A stretch of 64,000 bases of DNA from Streptomyces sp. NBC_01217 (GCF_035994185.1 NZ_CP108538.1:3410001-3474000), one strand, 5' to 3'. Counted from the stretch's first letter, positions 27,662 through 37,067 are shown. Notes: generated from the letters alone by a model not told the origin. A program made the numbers and translations.

Positions 27662-28150
27662 CTAGGCGCTGCGCTGACGTCGGCGCACGGCCGAGATGGC
27701 GCGGTTGGTCTCCCGCAGGTCCTGCTTCTCTCGCAGGGTCTGCCGCTTGTCGTACTCCTTCTTGCCCTTGGCGAGCGCGATCTCGACCTTGACCCGGCTG
27801 TCCTTGAAGTAGAGGGCGAGCGGCACGATCGTGTGCCCCGTCTCGCCGGACTTCGACTCCAGCTTGTCGATCTCCGCCCGGTGCAGCAGCAGCTTGCGCT
27901 TGCGCTTGGCCGAGTGGTTGGTCCAGGTCCCTTGCACGTACTCGGGGATGTGGATGTTGTGCAGCCACGCCTCGCCCCCGTCGATCTGGACGAAGCCGTC
28001 CACCAGCGAGGCCCGGCCCAGCCGCAGCGACTTGACCTCGGTACCCATGAGTACGACGCCGCACTCGTAGGTGTCGATGATGTGGTAGTCGTGCCGCGCC
28101 TTCTTGTTCTGCGCGATGAGCTTGCGCCCCGTGTCCTTTTCCTTAGCCAT
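27662..28150 (-). CDS. smpB: SsrA-binding protein SmpB
   Basis: This 162-residue protein binds tmRNA and fills the decoding centre during trans-translation. Family blocks are [29 protein letters not shown] near residues 28-43, and KLLLHRAEI. The C-terminal tail is basic and runs to the end, as needed to enter the mRNA channel. Length and start are normal. The tmRNA gene is immediately downstream on the same strand, the usual actinobacterial pairing. Confidence 0.97.
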   Translation of the reverse strand: MAKEKDTGRKLIAQNKKARHDYHIIDTYECGVVLMGTEVKSLRLGRASLVDGFVQIDGGEAWLHNIHIPEYVQGTWTNHSAKRKRKLLLHRAEIDKLESKSGETGHTIVPLALYFKDSRVKVEIALAKGKKEYDKRQTLREKQDLRETNRAISAVRRRQRSA

Positions 28151-28168
28151 AGTGTGGCCATTTTCGCA

Positions 28169-29356
28169 CTACGACCCACCCCCGAGGCCACTCAATACCA
28201 TCTCGGCCCGCTGCTCGGCCCGGGAGCTGACCGCGAGGTCCGGGGTGATGCCCTGGCCGTCGACGCCGCGGCCCGCCGGGGTGCGGTAGTGGCCGACGGT
28301 CAGCTCGGCCACCGAGCCGCCCGGGAGCTTGCTGGGCATCTGGACCGACCCCTTGCCGAAGGTGCGCGATCCGACGGTGACGGCGCGGCCCCGGTCCTGG
28401 AGGGCGCCGGTGAGGAGTTCGGCAGCACTCATCGTGCCGCCGTCGACGAGGACGACGAGAGGGCGGACGGTGTCGCCGCCCGGCTGCGCGTACAGGGCGC
28501 GCTGCTCGCCGTGCACGTCGTACGTGGCGACGAGGCCGCCGTCCAGGAAGGCGGAGGCGGCGGTGACGGCCTCGGCGACCAGGCCGCCGGAGTTGCCGCG
28601 GAGATCCAGGAGAACCCCGGCACCCGCCGGTGCGTTCCGGACCGCGTCACGGACCTCGGCACCCGAGCCCTTGGTGAACGAGTCGACCTCGATCAGTACA
28701 GCTGTGGAGGAATCGGAACGGGCCGGTCCGATTCGCCGCACGGTGACGGGCTCGGTGGTGAGCGTGGCCCGGTGCAGCGTCTCGGTCCACAGGGCGGCGC
28801 CCCGCTGGACCCCCAGCACGACGGTGGTACCCGCGGCCGCCTCCGTACGGTCTCCGCGCAGCAGGGCGACGACGTCGGCGACGGGGCGCCGGTCGACCCG
28901 GTGGCCGTCGATCGTACGGAGCAGGTCGCCCCGCTCGATGCCGGCCAGGTCGGCGGGGCCGCCGGGCTGGACCCGGGCCACCTCGACCAGCCCGCCGGTG
29001 GAGCGCTTGGCGGCGAGCCCGACCCCGGTGTAAGAGCCGTCGAGTGCCTGCTCGAACTCCTCGTACTGGCGCTCGTCGTACACCGCGCCCCAGCGGTCGC
29101 CGCTGCGGCTGACGACCTCCTCGGCCGCCTCCTTGCCGGACTTGCCGTCGGCCACTGCCCGGGCGGCGGCCTCGGCCACCTCCTCGCCGTCGACGGTGGA
29201 GGCGACGGAACGGGTCGCCAGGTCCGGGGACTTCGCCCCGCCGTGCGGCAGCGAGCCGGTGGCCGCCGCGGTGGCCAGCACGGTCGCGAAGACCAATGTC
29301 AGGGCCGCCCCGCGGCGCACACCGCGGGGCCCAGGACATTGCGTGGGGCCGGACAT
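28169..29356 (-). CDS. S41-family C-terminal processing peptidase
   Basis: This secreted or membrane-anchored CtpA/Prc-type serine protease has 395 residues. After an N-terminal signal/anchor (about residues 15-36) there is a PDZ domain near 108-190 (YTGVGLAAK, VQPGGPADLAGIERGD). The catalytic Ser-Lys dyad is in GGTMSAAELLTGAL near residue 310 and TFGKGSVQ some 25 residues later. It lies between smpB and ftsX, separated from ftsX by a hairpin, so it has its own promoter or relies on read-through. The substrate is unknown. Confidence 0.92.
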   Translation of the reverse strand: MSGPTQCPGPRGVRRGAALTLVFATVLATAAATGSLPHGGAKSPDLATRSVASTVDGEEVAEAAARAVADGKSGKEAAEEVVSRSGDRWGAVYDERQYEEFEQALDGSYTGVGLAAKRSTGGLVEVARVQPGGPADLAGIERGDLLRTIDGHRVDRRPVADVVALLRGDRTEAAAGTTVVLGVQRGAALWTETLHRATLTTEPVTVRRIGPARSDSSTAVLIEVDSFTKGSGAEVRDAVRNAPAGAGVLLDLRGNSGGLVAEAVTAASAFLDGGLVATYDVHGEQRALYAQPGGDTVRPLVVLVDGGTMSAAELLTGALQDRGRAVTVGSRTFGKGSVQMPSKLPGGSVAELTVGHYRTPAGRGVDGQGITPDLAVSSRAEQRAEMVLSGLGGGS

Positions 29357-29375
29357 GGCGACGAGTCTAGGACAA

Positions 29376-29419
29376 CGCCCCTGAGGCGCACGGCCGGTTG
29401 GCCGCGCGCCACAGGGGCG
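29376..29419 (-). terminator. Terminator after ftsX
   Basis: CGCCCCTG and GGCGC arms pair with GCGCC and CAGGGGCG around one A-A mismatch, starting 5 bp past the ftsX stop. There is no T tract. Confidence 0.6.
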
Positions 29420-29423
29420 CTTC

Positions 29424-30341
29424 TCACACCTTCAGGTACTTGCGGAGCGCGAAGAGAGCGGCAACGGCGGGCATCAGCAGCCCGATTGCCAGCACCAGGG
29501 GCAGCTTGGTGAAGACCGCGTCCCAGCCGATGAAGTCGATCAGGTTCAGCTTCGACTGGAGCGCCAGACCACCGTCGATCAGGAAGTACCGCCCGGCCAG
29601 CAGCATCACGCAGGCGAGCACACCGCCGATGAGACCGGCGAACGCGGCCTCCATGATGAACGGCATCTGGATGTAGAAGCCGGACGCGCCGACGAGCCGC
29701 ATGATGCCGGTTTCGCGCCGCCGGCTGAACGCGGACACCCGGACGGTGTTCACGATCAGCATCAGCGCAATGACCAGCATCAGCGCCATCACGAAGAGGG
29801 CTGCCACATTCATGCCGTTCATCAGCCCGAAGAGGTTGTCCAGGATGGATCTCTGGTCCTGGACCGACTGCACCCCGTCACGGCCGGCGAAGGCGGTGGC
29901 GACGACCTTGTACTTCTTCGGGTCGTGGAGCTTGACCCGGAACGACTCCTGCATCTGGTCCGGCGTGATGTTGCTCGCCATGGGCGAGTCGCCGAACTGC
30001 TGCTGGTAGTGCTTGTACGCCTGGTCTGCCGACTCGTACGTGACCGTCTGGACGGCGTCCATCTTCTTGAGGTCGCCCTCGATCTGCTCCTTCTGCTCCT
30101 TGGTGACAGCACCCTTGGCGCACTTGGGCGTCGAGGTCACATCACTCTTGCTGCACAGGAAGATCGAGACGTTGACCTTGTCGTACCAGTAGTCCTTCAT
30201 CGTGCTGACCTGCTCGCGCATGAGCAGCGCGCCGCCGAACAGGGCGAGCGAGAGGGCGACGGAGACGACGACGGCGAAGGTCATCGTGAGGTTGCGACGG
30301 AGGCCGACGCCGATCTCCGACAGGACGAACTGGGCGCGCAT
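29424..30341 (-). CDS. ftsX: Cell division protein FtsX
   Basis: FtsX is the membrane half of the FtsEX complex, which activates peptidoglycan hydrolases outside the cell. The 305-residue protein has one N-terminal span (about 22-45), an extracytoplasmic domain of about 120 residues, and three C-terminal spans, the standard topology. The extracytoplasmic loop carries a cysteine pair (FLCSK and PKCAK) that could form a disulfide. ftsE lies 24 bp upstream, so both are on one transcript. Confidence 0.95.
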   Translation of the reverse strand: MRAQFVLSEIGVGLRRNLTMTFAVVVSVALSLALFGGALLMREQVSTMKDYWYDKVNVSIFLCSKSDVTSTPKCAKGAVTKEQKEQIEGDLKKMDAVQTVTYESADQAYKHYQQQFGDSPMASNITPDQMQESFRVKLHDPKKYKVVATAFAGRDGVQSVQDQRSILDNLFGLMNGMNVAALFVMALMLVIALMLIVNTVRVSAFSRRRETGIMRLVGASGFYIQMPFIMEAAFAGLIGGVLACVMLLAGRYFLIDGGLALQSKLNLIDFIGWDAVFTKLPLVLAIGLLMPAVAALFALRKYLKV

Positions 30342-30364
30342 GGCGTCCTTTCAGTGCTCGATGC

Positions 30365-31054
30365 TCAGTGCTGGTAGCCGTAGACGCCGCGGGCCTGGTC
30401 GCGTACGAGACGGCCCTGCTCCAGCTCGATGACGCGCTTGCGCATCTGGTCGACGATGTTCTGGTCGTGGGTGGCCATGATCACGGTGGTGCCGGTCCGG
30501 TTGATCCGGTCCAGCAGCTTCATGATGCCGACGGAGGTCTGCGGGTCGAGGTTGCCGGTCGGCTCGTCCGCGATCAGCAGCATGGGACGGTTCACGAACG
30601 CCCGCGCGATCGCCACGCGCTGCTGCTCACCACCGGAGAGCTCGCCGGGCATCCGATCCTCCTTGCCGCCGAGGCCGACCAGGTCGAGGACCTGGGGGAC
30701 GGCCTTGCGGATCTCACCGCGCGGCTTGCCGATGACCTCCTGCGCGAACGCCACGTTCTCCGCGACGGTCTTGTTGGGGAGGAGCCGGAAGTCCTGGAAC
30801 ACCGTGCCCAGCTGGCGGCGCATGTGCGGCACCTTCCAGTTGGACATGCGCGCGAGGTCCTTGCCCAGGACGTGGACCATGCCCTGACTGGCGCGCTCTT
30901 CGCGGAGGATGAGTCGCATGAAGGTGGACTTGCCGGAGCCGGAGGAGCCCACCAGGAAGACGAACTCGCCCTTCTCGATATCGAGAGACACATCCCGTAG
31001 AGCGGGACGGCTCTGCTTCGGGTAGGTCTTGGAGACGTTGTCGAATCGGATCAC
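30365..31054 (-). CDS. ftsE: Cell division ATP-binding protein FtsE
   Basis: FtsE is the cytoplasmic ATPase of FtsEX. The 229-residue protein carries Walker [10 protein letters not shown] near residues 37-45, the signature [14 protein letters not shown] near 138-151 and Walker [13 protein letters not shown] near 159-170, with the H-loop at MATHD. It is the first gene of the ftsEX unit. About 265 bp of non-coding DNA separates it from the divergent small zinc-ribbon gene. Confidence 0.96.
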   Translation of the reverse strand: MIRFDNVSKTYPKQSRPALRDVSLDIEKGEFVFLVGSSGSGKSTFMRLILREERASQGMVHVLGKDLARMSNWKVPHMRRQLGTVFQDFRLLPNKTVAENVAFAQEVIGKPRGEIRKAVPQVLDLVGLGGKEDRMPGELSGGEQQRVAIARAFVNRPMLLIADEPTGNLDPQTSVGIMKLLDRINRTGTTVIMATHDQNIVDQMRKRVIELEQGRLVRDQARGVYGYQH

Positions 31055-31321
31055 GGATGCACCACGGTCGGCCGGGAGTAGGTGTGCGTGACCATACGCG
31101 AACCGGGCTGACGCGTGCAGGCGAGCGTCCGAGGATGGGCGATTTATGGCGGAACGGCACCGGTGACCTGCGGGCGCGAAGCGCTACGGAACGGGTGATG
31201 TCCGGCGGGCCGCGCCGAATTCCGCGCGAGCTGGCACAGTGGTAGGGAACGTTTGCGTTTCCATGAGCGTTGTGCGGAGTGAAAGCTTGTGCGGCTCCGC
31301 CGCGCGGGAGGAGGAAAGCGC

Positions 31322-31522
31322 ATGACCTATGACCGATTGGTGTGCGCGAACTGCGCGGCGCCCGTGAACGAGGGGCGTTGCCCCGTGTGCCGGGCAAGCC
31401 GCGCACGGCTGCAGCAGGAACAGGGGCAGGGAATGTTCGCGGGGCTGAGCCCTGTGACGCTGGTGGCCCTGCTGGTGGTGCTGGTGGGCGCGCTGGCACT
31501 GCTGGCGCACCAGACCGTGTAG
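31322..31522 (+). CDS. Small zinc-ribbon protein with C-terminal membrane anchor
   Basis: This 66-residue protein has two CxxC knuckles (Cys 8, 11, 20 and 23), which should bind one zinc, followed by a basic linker and one membrane span (about 42-62) that ends the protein. GGAGG stands 7 bases before the ATG at 31322, so that start is firm. It is divergent from ftsE, a position it keeps in other streptomycetes as far as I recall. No function is known. The IS30 element begins 51 bp past its stop and has split the likely terminator. Confidence 0.78.
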   Translation: MTYDRLVCANCAAPVNEGRCPVCRASRARLQQEQGQGMFAGLSPVTLVALLVVLVGALALLAHQTV

Positions 31523-31609
31523 CGACTGCACAGCCAAGGCCGTCCGCCCGCCTGCCGGAGCGTGTACGCGTACACAGAGGGGCCCGGGATGCCGACTGGC
31601 GGGTTCTAG

Positions 31610-31652
31610 CGATCCCCGCAACACCCTGGTCTTCAGGGAGTTGCGGGGATCG
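31610..31652 (+). promoter_or_regulatory. Hairpin that would hide the transposase ribosome site
   Basis: A 13-bp perfect stem (CGATCCCCGCAAC and its complement), an A-A mismatch and a 5-bp inner stem close on a GTCTT loop. The right arm contains the G-rich ribosome site and ends on the first base of the GTG start. Transcripts entering from outside would fold it and block translation, a known self-protection device of insertion sequences. Confidence 0.6.
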
Positions 31653-33034
31653 TGGATTTTGAGGGCTTGAAGGTGAGGTTCTTCGAGGCGCTGGACCGGG
31701 AGAACGGCAGTGTCGCGGGGGCTGCTCGGGTGGTCGGGGTGAGCCGTCACACGGCGGCCGGGTGGGCGCGGAAAGCCGGCGTGCGTGGGCGTGGGAAGCC
31801 GGGCGCGGCCGGGCATCCGGGGCGAGTGGAGTACGACAGGCTTCGCGCGTCCGGGGTCCGGCAGCGGGAGGCCGCGGCACTGGTCGGGGTCCATGAACGC
31901 ACTGCGCGGGACTGGGACCGTGGTATCAGGAAGAGCAACGGCGCGCGCCTGCACCCGGACGGGCGCCGGATCGATTACAAGACCGGTGTGACAACCACCA
32001 GTGCCGCATCGCGGGAGCCGTCCGTTGCGGCGGTCGAGGCCGAGCTGCACCACCGGTTCCTGACGGTGGCGGAGCGGGAGTTGATCGCTGACTTGCGTCG
32101 TGAGGGTCAATCGCTGCGGGCGATCGGGCGAGCGCTGAGCCGACCGGCCTCCACGGTCAAGCGGGAGATCGACGCCCATTCGGTCGAGGGCGTCTATCAG
32201 CCGCACCGGGCACAGCGGGCGTGGGCGAAGAGCCGTCCGAGGCCCAAGGCGTCCAAGCTCGCTACGGACGGTCCGCTGCGTGATTACGTCGCCCACAAGC
32301 TGCAGCAGCAGTGGTCACCTGAGCAGATCTGTCACGCTCTGGTCACCGAGTTCCCCGACGACGAGAGCATGCGCGTGAGTCCGGAGACGATCTACCAGGC
32401 GATCTACGTGCAGGCCCGTGGCGGACTGCGCCGTGAAGTCGCGGCAGCGCTGCGCACCGGGCGCACCCGCCGCAAGCCGCACCGCAGCCCGGACCAGCGA
32501 ACGCGCCGGTTCGTCGACGAGATGGTGATGATCTCCGAGCGGCCGCCCGAGGTCGCAGACCGGGCGGTTCCCGGCCACTGGGAAGGCGACCTGATCGTCG
32601 GCACCCGCAACGAGAGCGCGATCGTCACCCTGGTCGAGCGCTCCACCCGCTATGTCATGCTCGGCCACCTGCCCGGCGGGCACACCGCCGAGGAAGTCCG
32701 TGACGTGCTGGTGCCCCTGATCCAGACCCTTCCCGAGCACCTGCGCGGCTCGCTGACCTGGGACCAGGGCTGCGAGATGGCCGCGCACAAGCAGTTCACC
32801 GTGTCCACCGGTGTTCCGGTCTACTTCTGCGACCCGCACTCACCCTGGCAGCGCGGATCGAACGAGAACACCAACGGCCTGCTACGGCAGTACTTCCCCA
32901 AGGGCACCGACCTGTCCGTGCACAGCCCCGAAGACCTCGAACACGTCGCTCAGCAACTCAACGGCCGCCCACGCAAAACGCTCGGCTGGAAAACTCCAGC
33001 CGAGCGTCTGCGTGATCTACTGACGACCACGTAA
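31652..33034 (+). CDS. IS30-family DDE transposase
   Basis: The 460-residue transposase has N-terminal helix-turn-helix regions (VGVSRHTAAGWARKAG, and SLRAIGRALSRPASTVKREI near residues 160-180) and a C-terminal IS30 DDE core: GHWEGDLIVG, TWDQGCEMA, and NENTNGLLRQYFPKGTDL, which gives the catalytic Glu. It starts at the GTG at 31652, buried in the hairpin. It has no frameshift or stop, so it should be functional. It is longer than the usual 320-380 residues owing to an extra N-terminal DNA-binding segment. Confidence 0.93.
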   Translation: MDFEGLKVRFFEALDRENGSVAGAARVVGVSRHTAAGWARKAGVRGRGKPGAAGHPGRVEYDRLRASGVRQREAAALVGVHERTARDWDRGIRKSNGARLHPDGRRIDYKTGVTTTSAASREPSVAAVEAELHHRFLTVAERELIADLRREGQSLRAIGRALSRPASTVKREIDAHSVEGVYQPHRAQRAWAKSRPRPKASKLATDGPLRDYVAHKLQQQWSPEQICHALVTEFPDDESMRVSPETIYQAIYVQARGGLRREVAAALRTGRTRRKPHRSPDQRTRRFVDEMVMISERPPEVADRAVPGHWEGDLIVGTRNESAIVTLVERSTRYVMLGHLPGGHTAEEVRDVLVPLIQTLPEHLRGSLTWDQGCEMAAHKQFTVSTGVPVYFCDPHSPWQRGSNENTNGLLRQYFPKGTDLSVHSPEDLEHVAQQLNGRPRKTLGWKTPAERLRDLLTTT

Positions 33035-33116
33035 GCCATCAGGTGTTGCGAGGACCCCGAGAATCTGCCACTGGCGTCCCGGGCCCCTCTGTGCGTATCA
33101 GTACCGCAGGCGGCCC

Positions 33117-33989
33117 TTAGGCGACCGTACGGCCGTTCACCAGGCGCGGCAGGATCCGGAAGCCGATGCCTCCGGCGATCATCGTCGCGGCGCCGACCAG
33201 CAGGAACGTGGTCTCGGCGGCACCGGTCTCGGCGAGCTCGTCCTTGCCCTTGCCCTGCTCGACCGGCTGGTTGCCGGCGGAGTCGGGGGTGGTGTTGTCC
33301 ACGCACTTCGCACCGTCGAGGTCGACGGTGCAGGTGCCGGTGTCGCCACCGGTCGCGGAGCCGGAGGAGGCGCTGCCGGTGGTGCCGGAGCCGCCGGAGG
33401 TGCTGGTACCACCGGACTGGTTGCCGCCGGAGGCGTTGCCGCCCGTGGCCGAGTGGCCGCCGCCGGAAGCCGCGTCGCCACCGCCCGCAGCGGAGTCACC
33501 ACCGCCGGTGGCGTCGCCGCCGCCGGAGACATCCTCGCCACCGGACACGTCGCCACCACCGGAGACGTCACCCCCGCCGGAGACATCCTCGCCACCGGAC
33601 ACGTCACCGCCACCGGAGACATCCTCGCCACCGGACACGTCACCGCCACCGGAGACATCGCCGCCACCGGAGACATCCTCGCCACCGGACACGTCGCCCC
33701 CGCCGGACACATCACCGCCGCCGGAGACATCGGCACCGCCGGACACGTCACCGCCACCGGAGACATCGCCACCGCCGGAAACGTCGGCACCGCCGGCGCC
33801 GTCACTGCCCTCGGAGGCACCGTTGAAGTCGTTCACCTGCACATTGGCGCTGACGGAGGCGTCACCGGCGTCCACGCCAATCCCGATGCCGACGGCCGAC
33901 GCCGCACCCGCAGCGGTGAGCGAGGCGCCCGCGGCGATCACCGCACCCGCGGCTATCCGCGCGACGCGTACTCGCGTCTTCTTGGTCAT
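33117..33989 (-). CDS. Repetitive secreted surface protein with LAETG sortase signal
   Basis: This 290-residue protein has a signal peptide ending in GAASA (about residue 32), a short non-repetitive region, about fifteen DVSGG(G/E) hexapeptide repeats (about residues 66-160), a Gly/Ser/Thr-rich region and two cysteines (TCTVDLDGAKC) that may form a disulfide. The C-terminus is a sorting signal: LAETG at 252-256, a hydrophobic span and a basic tail. LAxTG is the site of class E sortases, so it is probably linked covalently to the wall. The regular Asp residues could bind calcium, but I see no RTX consensus. It converges on the zinc-ribbon gene across the IS element. Confidence 0.85.
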   Translation of the reverse strand: MTKKTRVRVARIAAGAVIAAGASLTAAGAASAVGIGIGVDAGDASVSANVQVNDFNGASEGSDGAGGADVSGGGDVSGGGDVSGGADVSGGGDVSGGGDVSGGEDVSGGGDVSGGGDVSGGEDVSGGGDVSGGEDVSGGGDVSGGGDVSGGEDVSGGGDATGGGDSAAGGGDAASGGGHSATGGNASGGNQSGGTSTSGGSGTTGSASSGSATGGDTGTCTVDLDGAKCVDNTTPDSAGNQPVEQGKGKDELAETGAAETTFLLVGAATMIAGGIGFRILPRLVNGRTVA

Positions 33990-34316
33990 CTGCTGCTACC
34001 CCCAGTAGCTGTTCTCGTCAATGGAGCAGCCATATGCGGGCCCCGGCGCTGCGGAGTTCGCTCCGAGCGGTGCCACCTAAAACCGTGGTCATGCCGCCCG
34101 CCCCCGTTCACATCCGTCCCAGACATACGCATGCTGTTCCAGCACCCTGTCCAGAGTTAAGGGCTACGTCAAGGCCGTTCCGTGCAATGCGCACCGTTTT
34201 GCTCGCAGTTGACCCCCATTCAGAACCACGACTGTGACGCACTCACCACGGCTCCTTCGTAACTCGGAACCCCAACTCCCCTTCGGGGGCCGCCCCGTGC
34301 CCGTCCCCGACGAAAA
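33990..34316. other. Non-coding gap upstream of the LAETG protein gene
   Basis: This holds the promoter of the surface-protein gene, whose GGGGGTAG ribosome-site region lies just before the ATG, and the far end of the prfB transcript. I see no gene here. Confidence 0.5.
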
Positions 34317-34356
34317 CGGCGGTGCCGGAAACCCCTCGGGGATTCCGGCACCGCCG
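34317..34356 (-). terminator. Terminator of prfB
   Basis: A perfect 14-bp stem starting CGGCGGTGCC, with further CCCC/GGGG pairing inside, begins 22 bp past the prfB stop. On the minus strand it is followed by GTTTTCG. Confidence 0.85.
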
Positions 34357-34377
34357 TAAAGACCTGGAACAGGCCGC

Positions 34378-35484
34378 CTACTTCTCCCGCTGCTTGCGCC
34401 AGCGGATGCCCGCCTCCAGGAAGCCGTCGATCTCGCCGTTGAAGACCGCTTCCGGGTTGCCCATCTCGTACTCCGTACGCAGGTCCTTGACCATCTGGTA
34501 CGGGTGCAGGACGTACGACCGCATCTGGTTGCCCCAGGAGTTGCCGCCGTCGCCCTTGAGGGCGTCCATCTTGGCCTGCTCCTCCTGGCGGCGGCGCTCA
34601 AGGAGCTTCGCCTGGAGGACGTTCATCGCGGACGCCTTGTTCTGGATCTGCGAGCGCTCGTTCTGGCAGGAGACGACGATGCCGGTCGGGAGGTGGGTCA
34701 GGCGCACCGCGGAGTCCGTGGTGTTGACGCCCTGGCCGCCGGGGCCCGACGAGCGGTACACGTCGACGCGCAGCTCGGACTCGTCGATCTCGATGTGGTC
34801 GGTCTGCTCGACCACGGGCAGCACCTCGACACCCGCGAAGGACGTCTGGCGGCGGCCCTGGTTGTCGAAGGGCGAGATCCGGACGAGCCGGTGGGTGCCC
34901 TGCTCGACGGAGAGCGTGCCGTAGGCGTACGGCACCTGGACGGCGAAGGTGGTCGACTTGATGCCGGCCTCTTCCGCGTACGACGTCTCGTAGACGTCGG
35001 TCTTGTAGCCGTGCCGCTCGGCCCAGCGGATGTACATGCGCTGGAGCTTCTCGGCGAAGTCGGCGGCGTCCACGCCACCGGCCTCGGCCCGGATGTTGAC
35101 CAGCGCCTCGCGGGAGTCGTACTCGCCGGACAGGAGCGTACGGACCTCCATCTCGTCCAGCGCCTTCTTGACGGACGCCAGCTCGGACTCGGCCTCGGCC
35201 AGGGCGTCGGCGTCGCCCTCGTCCTGGGCGAGCTCGAAGAGGATTTCGAGGTCGTCGATCCGGCCGCGGAGGGCCTCGGTCTTGCGGACCTCGGCCTGGA
35301 GGTGGGAAAGCTTGCTGGTGATCTTCTGCGCCGCCTCCGGGTCGTCCCAGAGGGAAGGCGCGGCCGCCTGCTCCTCGAGCGCGGCGATGTCCGCCCTCAG
35401 CGCATCCAGGTCCAGGACGGCCTCGATCGACCCCATGGTCGAGGAGAGGGACTTCAGCTCTTCGGAAATATCGACGACTGCCAC
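34378..35484 (-). CDS. prfB: Peptide chain release factor 2
   Basis: RF2 reads UGA and UAA stop codons and triggers peptide release. The 368-residue protein has the stop-codon-recognition SPF motif ([11 protein letters not shown] near residue 205) and the catalytic GGQ ([20 protein letters not shown] near residue 250). The frame is continuous from the GTG at 35484, so the programmed +1 frameshift found in E. coli prfB is absent, as is usual in actinobacteria. It is followed by a strong terminator. Confidence 0.97.
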   Translation of the reverse strand: MAVVDISEELKSLSSTMGSIEAVLDLDALRADIAALEEQAAAPSLWDDPEAAQKITSKLSHLQAEVRKTEALRGRIDDLEILFELAQDEGDADALAEAESELASVKKALDEMEVRTLLSGEYDSREALVNIRAEAGGVDAADFAEKLQRMYIRWAERHGYKTDVYETSYAEEAGIKSTTFAVQVPYAYGTLSVEQGTHRLVRISPFDNQGRRQTSFAGVEVLPVVEQTDHIEIDESELRVDVYRSSGPGGQGVNTTDSAVRLTHLPTGIVVSCQNERSQIQNKASAMNVLQAKLLERRRQEEQAKMDALKGDGGNSWGNQMRSYVLHPYQMVKDLRTEYEMGNPEAVFNGEIDGFLEAGIRWRKQREK

Positions 35485-35647
35485 GGGTCCAGCGTAACGG
35501 CTGTCGGCACGGACGTTCCTCGGGCCGCAGGATCACGACCCGGCGACCGGGTGCGGGACGCGTCCGCGGGCGGTATGGGGACGGCGTGCCCTAAAGGCCC
35601 CTAAGGCCCCTGAGGCCACCGGGGACCGCCTTGCCGGGGCTCACGGG

Positions 35648-36925
35648 TCAGGGTGTTCCCGGCGCCGAGTTCTCCGTGTCCTGGGCAGGTGCCTCCGTGT
35701 CGTCGCCGCCCAGTGCCAGCCAGCCGCCCACACCGAGGGCCACCACCAGCACCAGCGCCGCGGCACCCAGCGTCAGTCGGCGTTTGCGGACGGCCGCGGA
35801 CTTGTTGCGGGCCGAGCCGGGGCGGGGGCTGCCCGGGGAGCGGGGGGCCCTGGCCGTGCCGCGGGGGCCGCCGGAGAGCTCGTCGGGGGCCGGTACCCGC
35901 ATGCTCGTGTGGGTGTCCCGGTTGGAATCGGTGGACGAGCCGGGGACCAGCGGGACCGCGCCGCGGCGGCGGGGTTCCTCGGGTACGGGGGTGTACTGCT
36001 GCTCGTCGTAGACCGGGGGCTCCGGTTCGGCGTCCGGCTCGTCCACGTCGAGCGGTGGGATGCCGGCCAGGTGCGGGAGCTGCTCGCGCAGCCGGGCCGC
36101 GAGCTCGGAGGCGCGCAGCCGGGAGGCCGGGGCCTTGGCCAGGCACTGGACCAGGAGCTGCCAGAGTTCCTCGGGGATGCCCGGGAGCGGGACGACCGTC
36201 TCCGTGACGTGGCGGCGCAGCACCGCGCCGGGGTGGCCGCCGCCGAAGGGGGTGAAGCCCGCGAGGAGCTCGTACAGCACCGTCGCAAGGGCGTAGATGT
36301 CCACGGCGGCGCGCGGCGGGAGACCCTCGACGATCTCGGGGGCCAGATAGTCCGGCGTACCGATGATCTTCGTGGCCTTGGTGCGGCGCGGGGTGTCGAT
36401 GAGCTTCGCGACGCCGAAGTCGGTGAGCAGCGCCGGGTGCGAGCCGCCGGGACCGAGCGGGCCCTCCATGTCGAGCAGGATGTTCTCCGGCTTGACGTCG
36501 CGGTGGACGACTCCGGCGGCGTGCGCGGCGGCCAGGCCGTCGGCGACGTCCGCGATGATCGCGACGGCGGCCTCGGGCGCGAGGCGGCGTTCGCGGTCGA
36601 GGCGGGTGCGCAGGTCCGTGCCGCGCACCAGGTCCATGACCAGCGCCAGGTCGTTGCCGTCCACCACGAGGTCGCGGACGGCGACGACATGGGGATGGTC
36701 CAGGCCGAGCAGGGCGGTGCGCTCCTGGACGAAGCGGCCCACGAGCTCCTGGTCGGACGCGAGGTCCTCGCGGAGCAGTTTGATGGCCACCGGGCCCTCG
36801 GGCCCGTCGCCGAGCCACACCGTGCCGGCGCTGCCGCGCCCCAGGATCTGGTGGGCGGTGTACCGGCTGCCGATATTCCGTGCCAAGACTGCTCCCTCAG
36901 CGGCTGGCGATGGACCGTCGCTCAT
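35648..36925 (-). CDS. pkaB: Membrane-associated Ser/Thr protein kinase, PkaB-like
   Basis: The 425-residue Hanks-type kinase has a P-loop GRGSAGTV (29-36), catalytic Lys49, HRDVKPEN near 138-145, DFG near 168 and a TKATKIIGTPDYLAPE activation segment whose threonines are likely autophosphorylation sites. A Pro/Arg/Ser-rich linker leads to one membrane span near residues 370-390 and a short Asp/Glu/Ala-rich outer tail with no PASTA repeats. From its pairing and size it matches S. coelicolor PkaB. It lies downstream of pkaA with 142 bp between. Confidence 0.9.
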   Translation of the reverse strand: MSDGPSPAAEGAVLARNIGSRYTAHQILGRGSAGTVWLGDGPEGPVAIKLLREDLASDQELVGRFVQERTALLGLDHPHVVAVRDLVVDGNDLALVMDLVRGTDLRTRLDRERRLAPEAAVAIIADVADGLAAAHAAGVVHRDVKPENILLDMEGPLGPGGSHPALLTDFGVAKLIDTPRRTKATKIIGTPDYLAPEIVEGLPPRAAVDIYALATVLYELLAGFTPFGGGHPGAVLRRHVTETVVPLPGIPEELWQLLVQCLAKAPASRLRASELAARLREQLPHLAGIPPLDVDEPDAEPEPPVYDEQQYTPVPEEPRRRGAVPLVPGSSTDSNRDTHTSMRVPAPDELSGGPRGTARAPRSPGSPRPGSARNKSAAVRKRRLTLGAAALVLVVALGVGGWLALGGDDTEAPAQDTENSAPGTP

Positions 36926-37067
36926 GACCCCCGGTCGACAAAGTTACGCGTCGATCGGGGTGTTGAGTGCCCGGGTCGGCGCCAACCTTCACTTCTGCGG
37001 GCGAATTGCGGTGGAAACTGGCCCGCAGAAGTCGATATAGCTACAGAATTGATGATGTCGCGGGTGT

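Larger units (their letters stand above)
31573..33093 (+). mobile_element. Complete IS30-family insertion sequence
   Basis: The element is 1521 bp long. Its ends carry imperfect inverted repeats (31573-31625 and 33042-33093) whose outer 17 bases are identical and begin CACAGAGGGG. Directly outside both ends is the four-base repeat CGTA (31569-31572 and 33094-33097), which I read as the target duplication. One intact transposase fills it. The intact ends, duplication and frame suggest recent, possibly active insertion. It lies between two convergent genes and splits an inverted repeat that probably was their shared terminator. Confidence 0.92.

Noticed and set aside
33510..33795. Tandem DNA repeat as a CRISPR array or integron-like element
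   Set aside because: It is the in-frame coding repeat of the LAETG protein and has no spacers.
34378..35484. Programmed frameshift in prfB
   Set aside because: The frame is continuous from the start through the SPF and GGQ motifs, with no internal UGA.
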